From: Arthrobacter sp. MYb227
GTDB lineage: Bacteria; Actinomycetota; Actinomycetes; Actinomycetales; Micrococcaceae
Direction: 5' to 3'
DNA length: 64,000 nt
Assembly: GCF_002975435.1 (NCBI RefSeq)
Contig: NZ_PCPT01000002.1
Span: forward strand, 186,001-250,000
Part shown: positions 54,406-62,803 of the stretch, in pieces
How the letters are laid out: each line of letters starts with the position of its first letter
Numbering within the stretch: position 1 is the first letter of the stretch
Notes under the pieces: model-generated
Database searches by the model: none
What the model was told of the DNA's origin: nothing
What the model saw: only the letters and a program-made list of their open reading frames with translations
Program-made: the position numbers and the translations under genes

Positions 54406-54485
54406 TGGCCCGAGTTGCTACTTGGGGATCGCAACTCGGGCCAGGGAAAGCCTAGATAGTGAGAAATGTTTTCTCACTATCTAGG
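54406..54485 (-). terminator. Two tandem hairpins between backbone pilin and sortase genes
   Basis: In the direction of transcription: TTTCTCACTATCTAGG-type stem at 54451-54485 (16-bp perfect arms, 3-base loop), then TGGCCCGAGTTGC (54406-54418) with its complement at 54431-54443 (13-bp arms). Only a short T-run follows. They could act as partial terminators or processing/stability elements that keep sortase expression below pilin expression. Confidence 0.75.
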
Positions 54486-54505
54486 TGGATGACCAGGGCG
54501 TAAGC

Positions 54506-56065
54506 CTAGGCCGCGTTCTTCTTGCGACGGATCGCCAAGGCTCCGCCAACTACCAGAAGTAGTATGCCGCCGGCGGTCAGGATCAGGGTCCCTGAGCTAC
54601 CGGTCAGTGGAAGCGTGAAGCCAGCGTTCTTTTTGACGTTGACCACGTTGATGAGGTCGCCGGAGGCTGCGCCGTCGAGGACCTCAACGGTCTCGTTGAC
54701 CTTCACCTTGATGGGCTTTGCGAGCAGTTCGTAGCCTGCTGGTGCCTTGGTTTCAACGATCCAGTATGGCTGGAAGTCTGCATGATCATCAGCGATTTCA
54801 GCGCCGTTGGCCCAGTTTGAGTAGCGCAGGCCCGGAATTGAAACCTTGCCACCTGCCACCGAGGTGAACTTGTCGGTTGAGTTTCCTGCAACATCGAGTG
54901 TCAGCGGAGTAGCGCCCGGGGTTGCCGGGTCAACTGCGTAAATCTGGAATTCTGCCCCGACCAGGCCGGTTGCCGTCTTATCACCCTTCACCTTGGTGAA
55001 GTTGATATCGCCCCACTTGGTGTCCGTGCCCGGGGTGACGTAGCAGTTTTCCTCACACGGCGGCAAGGTCGGGTCGGTCGGATCTGTCGGATCGTCACCG
55101 AAGAACTGATCTACGCTCTCACCGTTCGGGAAGATTAGACCCTCATTCTTGATTGTACCGATCGCGTTTACCGTGGTGGGAACAACAAGCTGCACCTGAG
55201 TGGTGGGGTTAGCTAGCTTTGCGGAAGTGAGCTTGGTGAGGCCGGTCGCGGTAAGTACCGCGGCAACGGTGTTCGTCGTAGGGAAGTGCTTCACGATGTA
55301 ATCGGTATCGACGTCCAGTGGAATGACGTCTTCGTCCTGTTTGATGCTTGCAACTGCCGGCTCTGCGGCGCTGTAGGTGAGCTTGCCATCGAGCTTATCG
55401 GCGATCGCGTAACCGGTAATGCTCTGCCCCGAGGCAGGTGCCTGAACGGCGCCCTTGATGGTCCAGACGACTTCGTCGCCAAGCTTGATGGCGTCCTTGT
55501 CTTCAACAGTCTTGGAGCCAACCAATGCGTTCTTCGGGTAGACGTGAACGTTGGTGATCCACTTGTCCAGTTCCGTCGGGTGCGTCATCGGGATGGCTAC
55601 CAGGAATGGTGCCGCGCCAATGTGGCCCGTTGGGGTGGTGGTCTCGTCAACGAAGTAGAGGCCAATGGGCAACTTAGTAATAGTTGCCAGGCCCTTGTCA
55701 TCGGTCAGCCCCGACTTTGAGCCGCTTACTCCTGCTACGAGCTTGCCTGCTTCGTCGACGGTGAGGTCCTGTGCGGCGAGCCAGCCCTCATTGGTGCTCA
55801 GCTCAATGCCGGGAACCTTCGTGGCGGTGAATTCGGCACCGGCAAGTGCGGTCCAGTTGTCGGTAGCACCCTCCGGCAAAACGAGCCCGTTATTATCGGC
55901 CCCGTTTTGAGCAGGTTGTTCAAATTTGTGGAAGGTTATGCTTCCCTCGGTGGGAATTGCAGGGGCCGCCTGTGCTGCAGTGCCTCCGCTGAGAAGCAGC
56001 AGTGCCGTGGTGGCAACTGCAGCAATTCCAGCGCGGAGACCGCGCTTGAATGACTGGTTTTTCAC
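54506..56065 (-). CDS. SpaA-type major (backbone) pilin
   Basis: 519 residues from GTG 56065 (AAAGGA six bases upstream). Signal peptide (RGLRAGIAAVATTALLLL then AAQAA). Pilin motif with the linking lysine at about 178 in WITNVHVYPKN. Ig-like domains with an E-box, YWIVETKAPAGYELL, for intramolecular isopeptide bonds. Sorting signal LPLTG at about 485, then a hydrophobic helix and RRKKNAA tail. It is the polymerised shaft subunit of a covalent pilus assembled by the downstream class C sortase. Confidence 0.93.
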   Translation of the reverse strand: MKNQSFKRGLRAGIAAVATTALLLLSGGTAAQAAPAIPTEGSITFHKFEQPAQNGADNNGLVLPEGATDNWTALAGAEFTATKVPGIELSTNEGWLAAQDLTVDEAGKLVAGVSGSKSGLTDDKGLATITKLPIGLYFVDETTTPTGHIGAAPFLVAIPMTHPTELDKWITNVHVYPKNALVGSKTVEDKDAIKLGDEVVWTIKGAVQAPASGQSITGYAIADKLDGKLTYSAAEPAVASIKQDEDVIPLDVDTDYIVKHFPTTNTVAAVLTATGLTKLTSAKLANPTTQVQLVVPTTVNAIGTIKNEGLIFPNGESVDQFFGDDPTDPTDPTLPPCEENCYVTPGTDTKWGDINFTKVKGDKTATGLVGAEFQIYAVDPATPGATPLTLDVAGNSTDKFTSVAGGKVSIPGLRYSNWANGAEIADDHADFQPYWIVETKAPAGYELLAKPIKVKVNETVEVLDGAASGDLINVVNVKKNAGFTLPLTGSSGTLILTAGGILLLVVGGALAIRRKKNAA

Positions 56066-56154
56066 GGATTTCCTTTCATTTTGGCGCGTAGAAGTACCCC
56101 GCACCGTGGTTTAAGTTGTTACTGAGTGATTGAAAAAAGTTGGATAGGGCCTAT

Positions 56155-59100
56155 TTATGGCGTGGGTTGTCCATAACGGTTGCGACGCCATAGATACCCG
56201 GCTCCAAGGCCACCACCAATGAGTACCAGCGCACCGAAGGTAAGGGCGGAAACTCCGTTTCCACCGGATACAGGAAGCGGTAATAGGCCCGGATCCCTAA
56301 CGATCATGAGATAGCCGCTGGGGTTCACACACGCGATAAAAGTTGGTGAATTGACCGGATCGCAACGCTCCTCGAAGAGAACAGTTCCGGGGGTGAAGAT
56401 ATCTAGCTGACCGAATTTCGCTTCCTCGCCGACAATAAATTTGATGGGTTCGGCGAGTAGCTGTACTCCGGTCACCTTTCGGGTCTCCGTGGCACTGACT
56501 CGTTGAGCCGTCGGTGCCTTGGTCTCGAGCAACCAATAGGTGCCTGCCGGCACTCGTTCGGCCCGCCAGCGACCAGCTTGTTGGCCGGTAGGAATTGGGT
56601 AGAACCGGGCACATGATTCGGTGCTGTCCAGTGCCGGGGGAGTACTTGAAGATTCACACATGAAACCCGGTACCGCACCCATGCTGCCGTCGTTGTCCGA
56701 ACGCAATTCGAACTCGTGACCAAGGAGGTTTTGGAGATTGAGCGTCTCACCGGTTGCGAGGGTTCCACGGCCGTCCTTACGCACGGTGAAGTAATCTGCT
56801 CCAACGGCATGGCTGACGGTACAGGCAGCTACCGCGCCACCGATCTCACCTTCGGTGATCCCGGTTCGGCATTGGTTTGCTTCTGGCTCTTGGGCACCAG
56901 CTGCCGCGCTGACGCGGTTGGTGAAGTGTGTGCCGGGGCTAGGGGACTCGGGCAGCCAATGAGGGGCAACCTGTGGCGGTGTGCCGACCTTGACCGCGAA
57001 CCAGATCTGGGCGCTTACCTCACCAGGAAGCAAGCTGAAGGCAACGGTTGTAAGAGTCCATCGATCGGTTCCGTTATAAACCGGAGCCGGAACGTAGCTC
57101 GCTTCAAGGCTTCGGACCACGTTTCCACGTTCATCCATCATGTGAATTCCGCGCGCTTGTGTTCCATCCAGGACGGGAGCCGAAGCATCCCACTCTGCTA
57201 CACGCAGCACCTCGCTCAGATCATCGGTCACAACGATTCCATCGATCTGGTAACTTGGGTCGGTTTTCTGCACCTCAAGGTTGTAATAAATATTGCCGCC
57301 ATGGTGCAGCTGGGCACCATTGCTGGGCTTTGAATCCTTAGAGATGGTCCAAGTCTTCACCAGGTGATCGGTGCACACCGGATCTTCGTCCTGACCAGGA
57401 GCCGTACACTTTTCCGGAACTTCGTCGTTGCCTTCGACGAGGAAATTCGTCATCTTGTAGGCAGTAGCATTGTCGCTATCTTCCCTAGGTTTACCCTCTG
57501 TACCGATGTTTGGCTTCACCGAGACGGTATAGCTGAGTGTGTACTTCGTCTTTGCGGGAACGGTTGCTGTGCCAGTTCCATCCTTGGCTCCGGCGATTTT
57601 AATCGTCTGCGCGTCAGCGTCGTACACCGCGAAGAAGCCATCGGTGACCTCGAGGGGGGTGTCCGGATCGGTGACATCGAGTACCGCTAATGAAGAAAGA
57701 TCCAACTCGGCGTCGTCGAGCACGTCCTTCAAATGGTCGGTGTAATCAACTTCCAGAGCCGCACCAGTTCCTGCGGTGTTATCGAAGGAAAGCGTGTATT
57801 TTACGTCTTGCTCTTCCGTTACCGCCACGCCAGTTTCTGGATCGGAAGTCTTTGAAACGGTGAGCGCCGGAATTTGTCCTTCATTGGTGATGGTGCAAAC
57901 GACCTGTGGTCCCTTCCAGCTGCCAGGAAGCGTAGCCGGAACTTCCAAGGACCGTTCAAAGCCGGTGCCGAGGTCGCTAAGGTCCACTTCGTAGTTGGGA
58001 TCGGTGATCGGTAGTTCTGTGTTAACACATCTAAAGATCGGTGAATACAGAGTTGTATCAAGCGTCGGGCTATCGGGTGCCATTGTTTCACCGATAGTGA
58101 CAGTATCGCCGGTATAAACACCGACCGGACCGAGCTTCCGGTCCTGAAGGCCGGAAGCATCCAGCTCACCGCCGACCCCATTGGTGTGGATACTCTGATA
58201 TTTGGCCCCGTCGCCTAACCTCAATGCAAACTGGTCTGTCGGGTCAATGCGGGCAATAACATCCTTATCCACTCGGACGGTGGGAGGACTTGCAAACGAT
58301 GCGAGGTCTGTCGTGAGGATTCGGTCGCTGGGCCCGGTGGGGGGAAACGGGTTTATGCTTGCGGTTTCACTGAACGTATTCGGATTCAACATCCGCTGAT
58401 AATCAGAGGCCTGGACAACCAGCTGGCCCGAGCGGGCAAAAACCATTCCGTTCGCTTGTCCGCCACTGGTTCCAGTGCTAAAGGTCAGCTTCTGCGAAAT
58501 TGTGAAGTCTTCGAACGTGGCTGGTGTCGTGGTGCTTGCCGCTTGGATGTCTTCGCTGTTGATTGTCCCTAGATATGCATCCGCGACGGTGCCTTGGCTT
58601 GAAACTAGAAAAGTGAGGTTACCCGCCGAGTCAAAGTCGAAGTCGCCATTCGTAGCGGAAAGGAACGAGCCTTTCGGTGTCAAAGCGGTGCCAATTAAAC
58701 CCGCACTCCAGTCATTTCCAGATATGGCAGCCTTGAACACTTTGAGTTGAATTTTCCTATCAGCGGCGATGCCCTCGGGCTGATACATACCGAAATAAAA
58801 CGCTTCGTCGAAAGGATTGAATGCGCCAGCAACAATCTGCTGAGGGTTTTCAGTATTTAGTGTCTCGCCCAGATCCATGCCAGAAATGATGCGACGAGGA
58901 TTAGTGGATTCCGCAATTGGCTGATCCGACTCGTATCTCCACACGTCGATGAATTCGTGTCTTTTGCCGTTCGCCGTTAACAATGCCTGCTGGTACTGAT
59001 TGGTGAAGTAAAAAACTCCATCTTCTGTGACACCAAGGGCATTCGGATTTCGCTGGGTGGTCCCTCCCGTGAAGGCAGGTGGAATCCTGCCCGGAGGAAT

Positions 59101-59694
59101 AGCTAGATCCTTGACTAACCATTCAGGAGAGTTCTGCGAAACGGGAAAAGCATTGCTTTCCCCATTCATATGGATGTAACGGATATGCGCTTTCCACTGA
59201 TTTGGGGCTCCAATAAGGTTCGGAGCCACCAATGAAAAGTAGCGGTCCAGGTTCTCTGTCGCAAAAGACTTGCTGTCTGCATAGGGTGCAATATTGGTGT
59301 CGAGTGGTGATTCAGGATCGTCGCTACTCTGTACCTCTGGAACAGGGCTGACGCTACTGGATTCCGTAGACTCCACGACTTGTGAGGGGCTTTCCGGCGC
59401 CGAAGGCTCAGTCGATTCGGCATGCTGTGAATCTTCGATCGGCTCGGTAGATGCGGAATCGAGGGGGGATTCTACGGGAACAATTTCAGGTTCTGTGGAC
59501 TCTAGAGGTCTTTCGTCAAGTCCCGTGGTGATTGTTAGATCATCGACTCTCGTCTCGCTTTCGGGTGACGCTGGAGTAGCCGCGAATGAGCCTGCCCCAC
59601 CAGCTAGCAGAGCGAAGCTGACAGCTATCCCTATCAGTGCGGTCCGTCGCCGTTGTGAGCGTTCGATTCTTTGGCGCGAGTACACCTTTGTCAC
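56155..59694 (-). CDS. Large sortase-anchored pilus tip/surface protein
   Basis: About 1180 residues from GTG 59694 (a GTG at 59778 would add 28). Signal peptide (RRRTALIGIAVSFALLAGG), then a Ser/Glu/Pro-rich stretch of about 100 residues, a large N-terminal region with beta-propeller-like GxFDFDSAGNLTFL repeats, several DUF11/isopeptide-type Ig domains (VSKTSDPETGVAV) and a final domain with an E-box-like YWLLETKAPT. The C-terminal sorting signal is LPVSG (LPLPVSGGNG), a helix and an RRNRYG tail; LPVSG departs from canonical LPxTG. First gene of the pilus operon, so likely the adhesive tip subunit. Confidence 0.88.
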   Translation of the reverse strand: MTKVYSRQRIERSQRRRTALIGIAVSFALLAGGAGSFAATPASPESETRVDDLTITTGLDERPLESTEPEIVPVESPLDSASTEPIEDSQHAESTEPSAPESPSQVVESTESSSVSPVPEVQSSDDPESPLDTNIAPYADSKSFATENLDRYFSLVAPNLIGAPNQWKAHIRYIHMNGESNAFPVSQNSPEWLVKDLAIPPGRIPPAFTGGTTQRNPNALGVTEDGVFYFTNQYQQALLTANGKRHEFIDVWRYESDQPIAESTNPRRIISGMDLGETLNTENPQQIVAGAFNPFDEAFYFGMYQPEGIAADRKIQLKVFKAAISGNDWSAGLIGTALTPKGSFLSATNGDFDFDSAGNLTFLVSSQGTVADAYLGTINSEDIQAASTTTPATFEDFTISQKLTFSTGTSGGQANGMVFARSGQLVVQASDYQRMLNPNTFSETASINPFPPTGPSDRILTTDLASFASPPTVRVDKDVIARIDPTDQFALRLGDGAKYQSIHTNGVGGELDASGLQDRKLGPVGVYTGDTVTIGETMAPDSPTLDTTLYSPIFRCVNTELPITDPNYEVDLSDLGTGFERSLEVPATLPGSWKGPQVVCTITNEGQIPALTVSKTSDPETGVAVTEEQDVKYTLSFDNTAGTGAALEVDYTDHLKDVLDDAELDLSSLAVLDVTDPDTPLEVTDGFFAVYDADAQTIKIAGAKDGTGTATVPAKTKYTLSYTVSVKPNIGTEGKPREDSDNATAYKMTNFLVEGNDEVPEKCTAPGQDEDPVCTDHLVKTWTISKDSKPSNGAQLHHGGNIYYNLEVQKTDPSYQIDGIVVTDDLSEVLRVAEWDASAPVLDGTQARGIHMMDERGNVVRSLEASYVPAPVYNGTDRWTLTTVAFSLLPGEVSAQIWFAVKVGTPPQVAPHWLPESPSPGTHFTNRVSAAAGAQEPEANQCRTGITEGEIGGAVAACTVSHAVGADYFTVRKDGRGTLATGETLNLQNLLGHEFELRSDNDGSMGAVPGFMCESSSTPPALDSTESCARFYPIPTGQQAGRWRAERVPAGTYWLLETKAPTAQRVSATETRKVTGVQLLAEPIKFIVGEEAKFGQLDIFTPGTVLFEERCDPVNSPTFIACVNPSGYLMIVRDPGLLPLPVSGGNGVSALTFGALVLIGGGLGAGYLWRRNRYGQPTP

Positions 59695-60157
59695 AGATCC
59701 CCATCTCAACTTCAACCAACCAGATGATGTCCCGCTGATTTCTGCATTCTTCTCCCCCCAGAGTGGAATACCAGTCACTGCGCGGCGACATCCTGAATGC
59801 TTTCATCGAACCTCAAGGAAGTCCAAAGAACTTTGGGATTGATTTGATCGAAATTATTGCTCTCAGTATTGCCCGTTGAATGGCAGTTGAGTGAGTTTAT
59901 TTCGCGCCAGATGTCTCGAACTTTGCCGCGTTCTCGGGGCTGAGTGACAATAATTCATCAACCGAAGATGATCTATCTTTGGGAGGTGCAGGCGCGTGAG
60001 GGGCCGCCTGAAGTTCGTTAGCTGATGCGTGGGTGAATTGTGTCACCCCGGCCTGCGTGTGGCGCTTCCCACGACGCCGCGCTTCGACGCGCCGAGTGCG
60101 GAGTTGGCATCTAGCGGGCTGGCCAGTGCTGACTAGCCGAGCGTTAGACACTTGCTG
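59695..60157. other. 463-bp gap upstream of the pilus operon
   Basis: Contains the pilus promoter region. No gene, repeat or strong hairpin was recognised; short frames here have no family features. Confidence 0.4.
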
Positions 60158-61081
60158 CTAGGTGTTTGCAGTTACACATATTTCTAGGAGTTGGGCAGCT
60201 GGTCCTTGGGCGGGTTCCTGCCCACGCCAGATAGCGCGCAGATTTCGGGTGAGATTGCCGCGCTGTAGAGCTACTAATGAGAAGGTTCCTATGCGCAGCG
60301 AACTTTCAACGGCCAACCGGCTCAGAATCGCTGGGCCCATGCCTGCGGAAACGGCCTGACAGATGGCTGAATTGCTGTTGAACTCTACGATCGGTGCTTT
60401 GCGCGCACCCTCAATACTTCCATCAAGAAAGGCTCGTGTGCCGGATCCGGCTTCACGCTCCACCAAAGCTGTCTGCGCAATTTCTATCAGCGTGACAGGT
60501 TTTGAGCGTTGCGCCCAAGGATGCACAGTCGGTGCAATGAGTACCAATTCGTCGCTCCAGACTATTCGGCTGGACAGCGCTGGAGGGATATCCGGGGTCT
60601 CTACGAATCCGAGCTCAACGTCTTTATTTTGAACAGCATTAATGACTTCGCGAGAATTCATGACCCGCATTTTGGTTTTGATGTGCGAATCGGTCTCGTG
60701 CAAGCGTCCGATCCATATCGGAGCCAGATGTTCGGCTACGGTCATGCTCGCGGCAAAGGTGAACTCTCGATCTTCGGGTGCAGCGAGTGCCTGAGCTCCA
60801 GTCCACAAGGTATTGAGGCTCTGCAGGGAATCGCGTGCCCATTCAACTGTCAGCGCGCCTTCGGGAGTGAGCTTTGAACCGCTAGTTGCGCGGGTGAGAA
60901 GCGCATATCCCAAGCGACGTTCTAAGGTCTTGATGGCTCTTGTCGCATTCGATTGAGCCATGCCGACCGAGCGCGCACCGGCGCTCAAGCTCCCGTGATC
61001 GGCGATGCCAACCAGAAGGGCAAGTGAAGACATTTGAATCCATTGTTCAATGCCTTGGGCACGCATAGGTGAACTATCCAT
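60158..61081 (-). CDS. LysR-family transcriptional regulator
   Basis: 307 residues. N-terminal winged HTH (LALLVGIADHGSLSAGARSV, SNATRAIKTLERRLGYALLT) and a LysR substrate domain (FTFAASMTVAEHLAPIWIGR, ELGFVETPDIP, LVEREAGSGTRAFLD). CysB/CbbR-like layout. Divergent from the YeiH-type exporter with a 71-base intergenic region, the usual arrangement for YeiE/YeiH-like pairs, so it probably controls the exporter. Confidence 0.93.
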   Translation of the reverse strand: MDSSPMRAQGIEQWIQMSSLALLVGIADHGSLSAGARSVGMAQSNATRAIKTLERRLGYALLTRATSGSKLTPEGALTVEWARDSLQSLNTLWTGAQALAAPEDREFTFAASMTVAEHLAPIWIGRLHETDSHIKTKMRVMNSREVINAVQNKDVELGFVETPDIPPALSSRIVWSDELVLIAPTVHPWAQRSKPVTLIEIAQTALVEREAGSGTRAFLDGSIEGARKAPIVEFNSNSAICQAVSAGMGPAILSRLAVESSLRIGTFSLVALQRGNLTRNLRAIWRGQEPAQGPAAQLLEICVTANT

Positions 61082-61152
61082 ATCAACAGCATATGCCCGT
61101 GATAGCTAGATGGTGTCTACCCGGGAGACACGGAACGTGACAGCGTCTTAGT

Positions 61153-62226
61153 ATGAGCAAAAATGACACTTCCATCGAGTCGCAGCAAGCCAGCCCGGCT
61201 TCAGTACTGACTCCCACAAGCCCTAAACCCGGCGCTGGCTCCAAACTCCGGGGCATGGCACCTGGATTATTGGCTTGCATTATTGGTGGTGTCGTTGCCA
61301 TGGGTCTTGCCAAGCTGATTCCCGGCATGAGCGCATTGCTGATTGCGATCTTGCTCGGTGCCATTTGGCGGAACTTGTTGCCGGTCCCGGATATGATCTT
61401 GCCCGGCGTTGCAGTCTCATCCAAGAAGCTTTTGCGTACAGGCATTGTGCTTCTGGGTCTGCAGCTTGCCCTGTCGCAGATACTGGCCCTTGGCCCCGGT
61501 GTTCTGCTGGTAGTTGTGCTCTGTGTCGGCATTACCTTTGGTCTCACGCTGCTGATCGGTGGTTGGCTTGGCATTGATCTGCCACAGCGACTGCTGATTG
61601 CCGCCGGCTTTTCCATCTGTGGCGCCGCAGCGGTTGCCGCAACCGAAGGCGCAACCAAGGCCAAGCAGGATCAAGTTGCCACTGCCATCGGCTTGGTGGT
61701 GCTCTTTGGTACGTTGATGATCCCGATCGTGCCGGCACTGGGTGCGCTGCTGGGCATGGAAGATGACGCAATTGGCATGCTGATCGGTGCCTCGACCCAT
61801 GAGGTGGCCCAGGTGGTCGCCGCGGGCGGCGCGGTGAGTTCCAGCGCCTTGGCCGTGGCCGTGACGGTCAAGCTTGCACGCGTTGTAACGCTGGCTCCCA
61901 TGATTGCCGGTGTCAGCATGTACATGAACAAAAAACACGCGGTTGAGGGTGCCAAGAAGCCCCCAATTGTCCCACTCTTTGTACTTGGATTCATTGCCAT
62001 GATGCTGGTGCGTACCACGGGAATTCTTCCCGATTCGGTGCTTGAATTCGCAAAGCTCGCCCAGACCTTCTTACTAGCCGCAGCAATGTTTGGACTAGGC
62101 CTTGGCGTACATATCAAGAGTTTGATGCGTTCGGGTAGTCGCTCGCTGGTTCTTGCCGCGCTCTCCACACTGATCATTTTGGGTGTTGCAGTTGCCGGGA
62201 CCATGCTTTTCCCGCCGGCTGGCTAA
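61153..62226 (+). CDS. YeiH-family putative sulfate exporter (PSE family)
   Basis: 357 residues, about ten transmembrane helices. Family motifs: ALLIAILLGAIWRNLLP, LLRTGIVLLGLQLALSQIL, GFSICGAAAVAATEGATKAK, STHEVAQVVAAGGAVS and LGLGVHIKSLMRSGSRSL. Called putative sulfate exporters because relatives occur beside taurine and other sulfonate degradation genes; direct transport data are scarce. Located between a LysR gene and a choline-sulfatase-like gene, so export of sulfate or sulfite released by sulfatases is a sensible hypothesis. Confidence 0.92.
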   Translation: MSKNDTSIESQQASPASVLTPTSPKPGAGSKLRGMAPGLLACIIGGVVAMGLAKLIPGMSALLIAILLGAIWRNLLPVPDMILPGVAVSSKKLLRTGIVLLGLQLALSQILALGPGVLLVVVLCVGITFGLTLLIGGWLGIDLPQRLLIAAGFSICGAAAVAATEGATKAKQDQVATAIGLVVLFGTLMIPIVPALGALLGMEDDAIGMLIGASTHEVAQVVAAGGAVSSSALAVAVTVKLARVVTLAPMIAGVSMYMNKKHAVEGAKKPPIVPLFVLGFIAMMLVRTTGILPDSVLEFAKLAQTFLLAAAMFGLGLGVHIKSLMRSGSRSLVLAALSTLIILGVAVAGTMLFPPAG

Positions 62227-62254
62227 GAAACTCTAAATGAGACTGCACAACGTC

Positions 62255-62308
62255 AGGTTCAGCGCAGCACCGTCCGATCCAAGGATCTGACAGTGTTGCG
62301 CTGAACCT
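62255..62308 (+). terminator. Large hairpin downstream of the exporter gene
   Basis: AGGTTCAGCGCA (62255-62266) pairs with TGCGCTGAACCT (62297-62308). The enclosed 30 bases themselves fold via GATCC/GGATC. It is 28 bases after the stop. Confidence 0.75.
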
Positions 62309-62343
62309 AGATAAGTGAAGAAAACTGAATGCTCACGCGGGCA

Positions 62344-62542
62344 TTATTGTCGGTCGTAACGTGGATGACGAGCCGAGAAGCCGCCACCAAAAGAGACCAG
62401 CGCCGTTTCATCCGCTACTACCCTTTTGAAGATGGTTATACGACTGGGGTGTGCCCTCCCCGAAGCAGCGAAACGAAAGTTACCGTCGATGAATAGGGGG
62501 TACTACGTGTAACAGTGGACTGGTATTCTGCGGAAAGTTCAT
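62344..62542 (-). pseudogene. Short broken reading frame with a perfect ribosome site
   Basis: ATG 62542 follows AAGGAGG at ideal spacing but stops after 20 codons (MNFPQNTSPLLHVVPPIHRR). In a neighbouring frame a further 50-odd codons run to 62344 and end with VVADETALVSFGGGFSARH and PRYDRQ. This reads like a frameshifted small gene, or a leader peptide before unrelated DNA. I do not recognise the protein. Confidence 0.35.
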
Positions 62543-62803
62543 GCTTCCTCCTTAAAAAGTTGAAATTATTAGTGGGCGGCTATGAAGCCCCGTACTCGCA
62601 TCGAGCTTCGAAAGCTCACTTCTAGGGAACGGGGCTCACAGGCGTTGGCTTGATCTTATGGAAGCCGGAACGCGTAGCGTACTGCTGATTCGTTCGGGCA
62701 TTAACGCCACCATTGCTATGACGATCGCTTGTAGTAGTTCTCGACATTGGCACCGCTCAGCGCCGGTGATCAAGCAGGACGAATCGGAGGAGGCTTTTTC
62801 GGA
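62543..62803. other. Gap downstream of the sulfatase with a nested hairpin
   Basis: AGCCCCGT (62587-62594) pairs with ACGGGGCT (62629-62636) around an inner GAGCTT-CGA-AAGCTC hairpin. It is 170-215 bases past the sulfatase stop and could terminate that gene. No other feature is seen. Confidence 0.45.

Noticed and set aside
59897-60151. 84-codon minus-strand frame before the LysR gene
   Set aside because: No family features, no clear ribosome site; Arg/Ala-rich composition consistent with chance.
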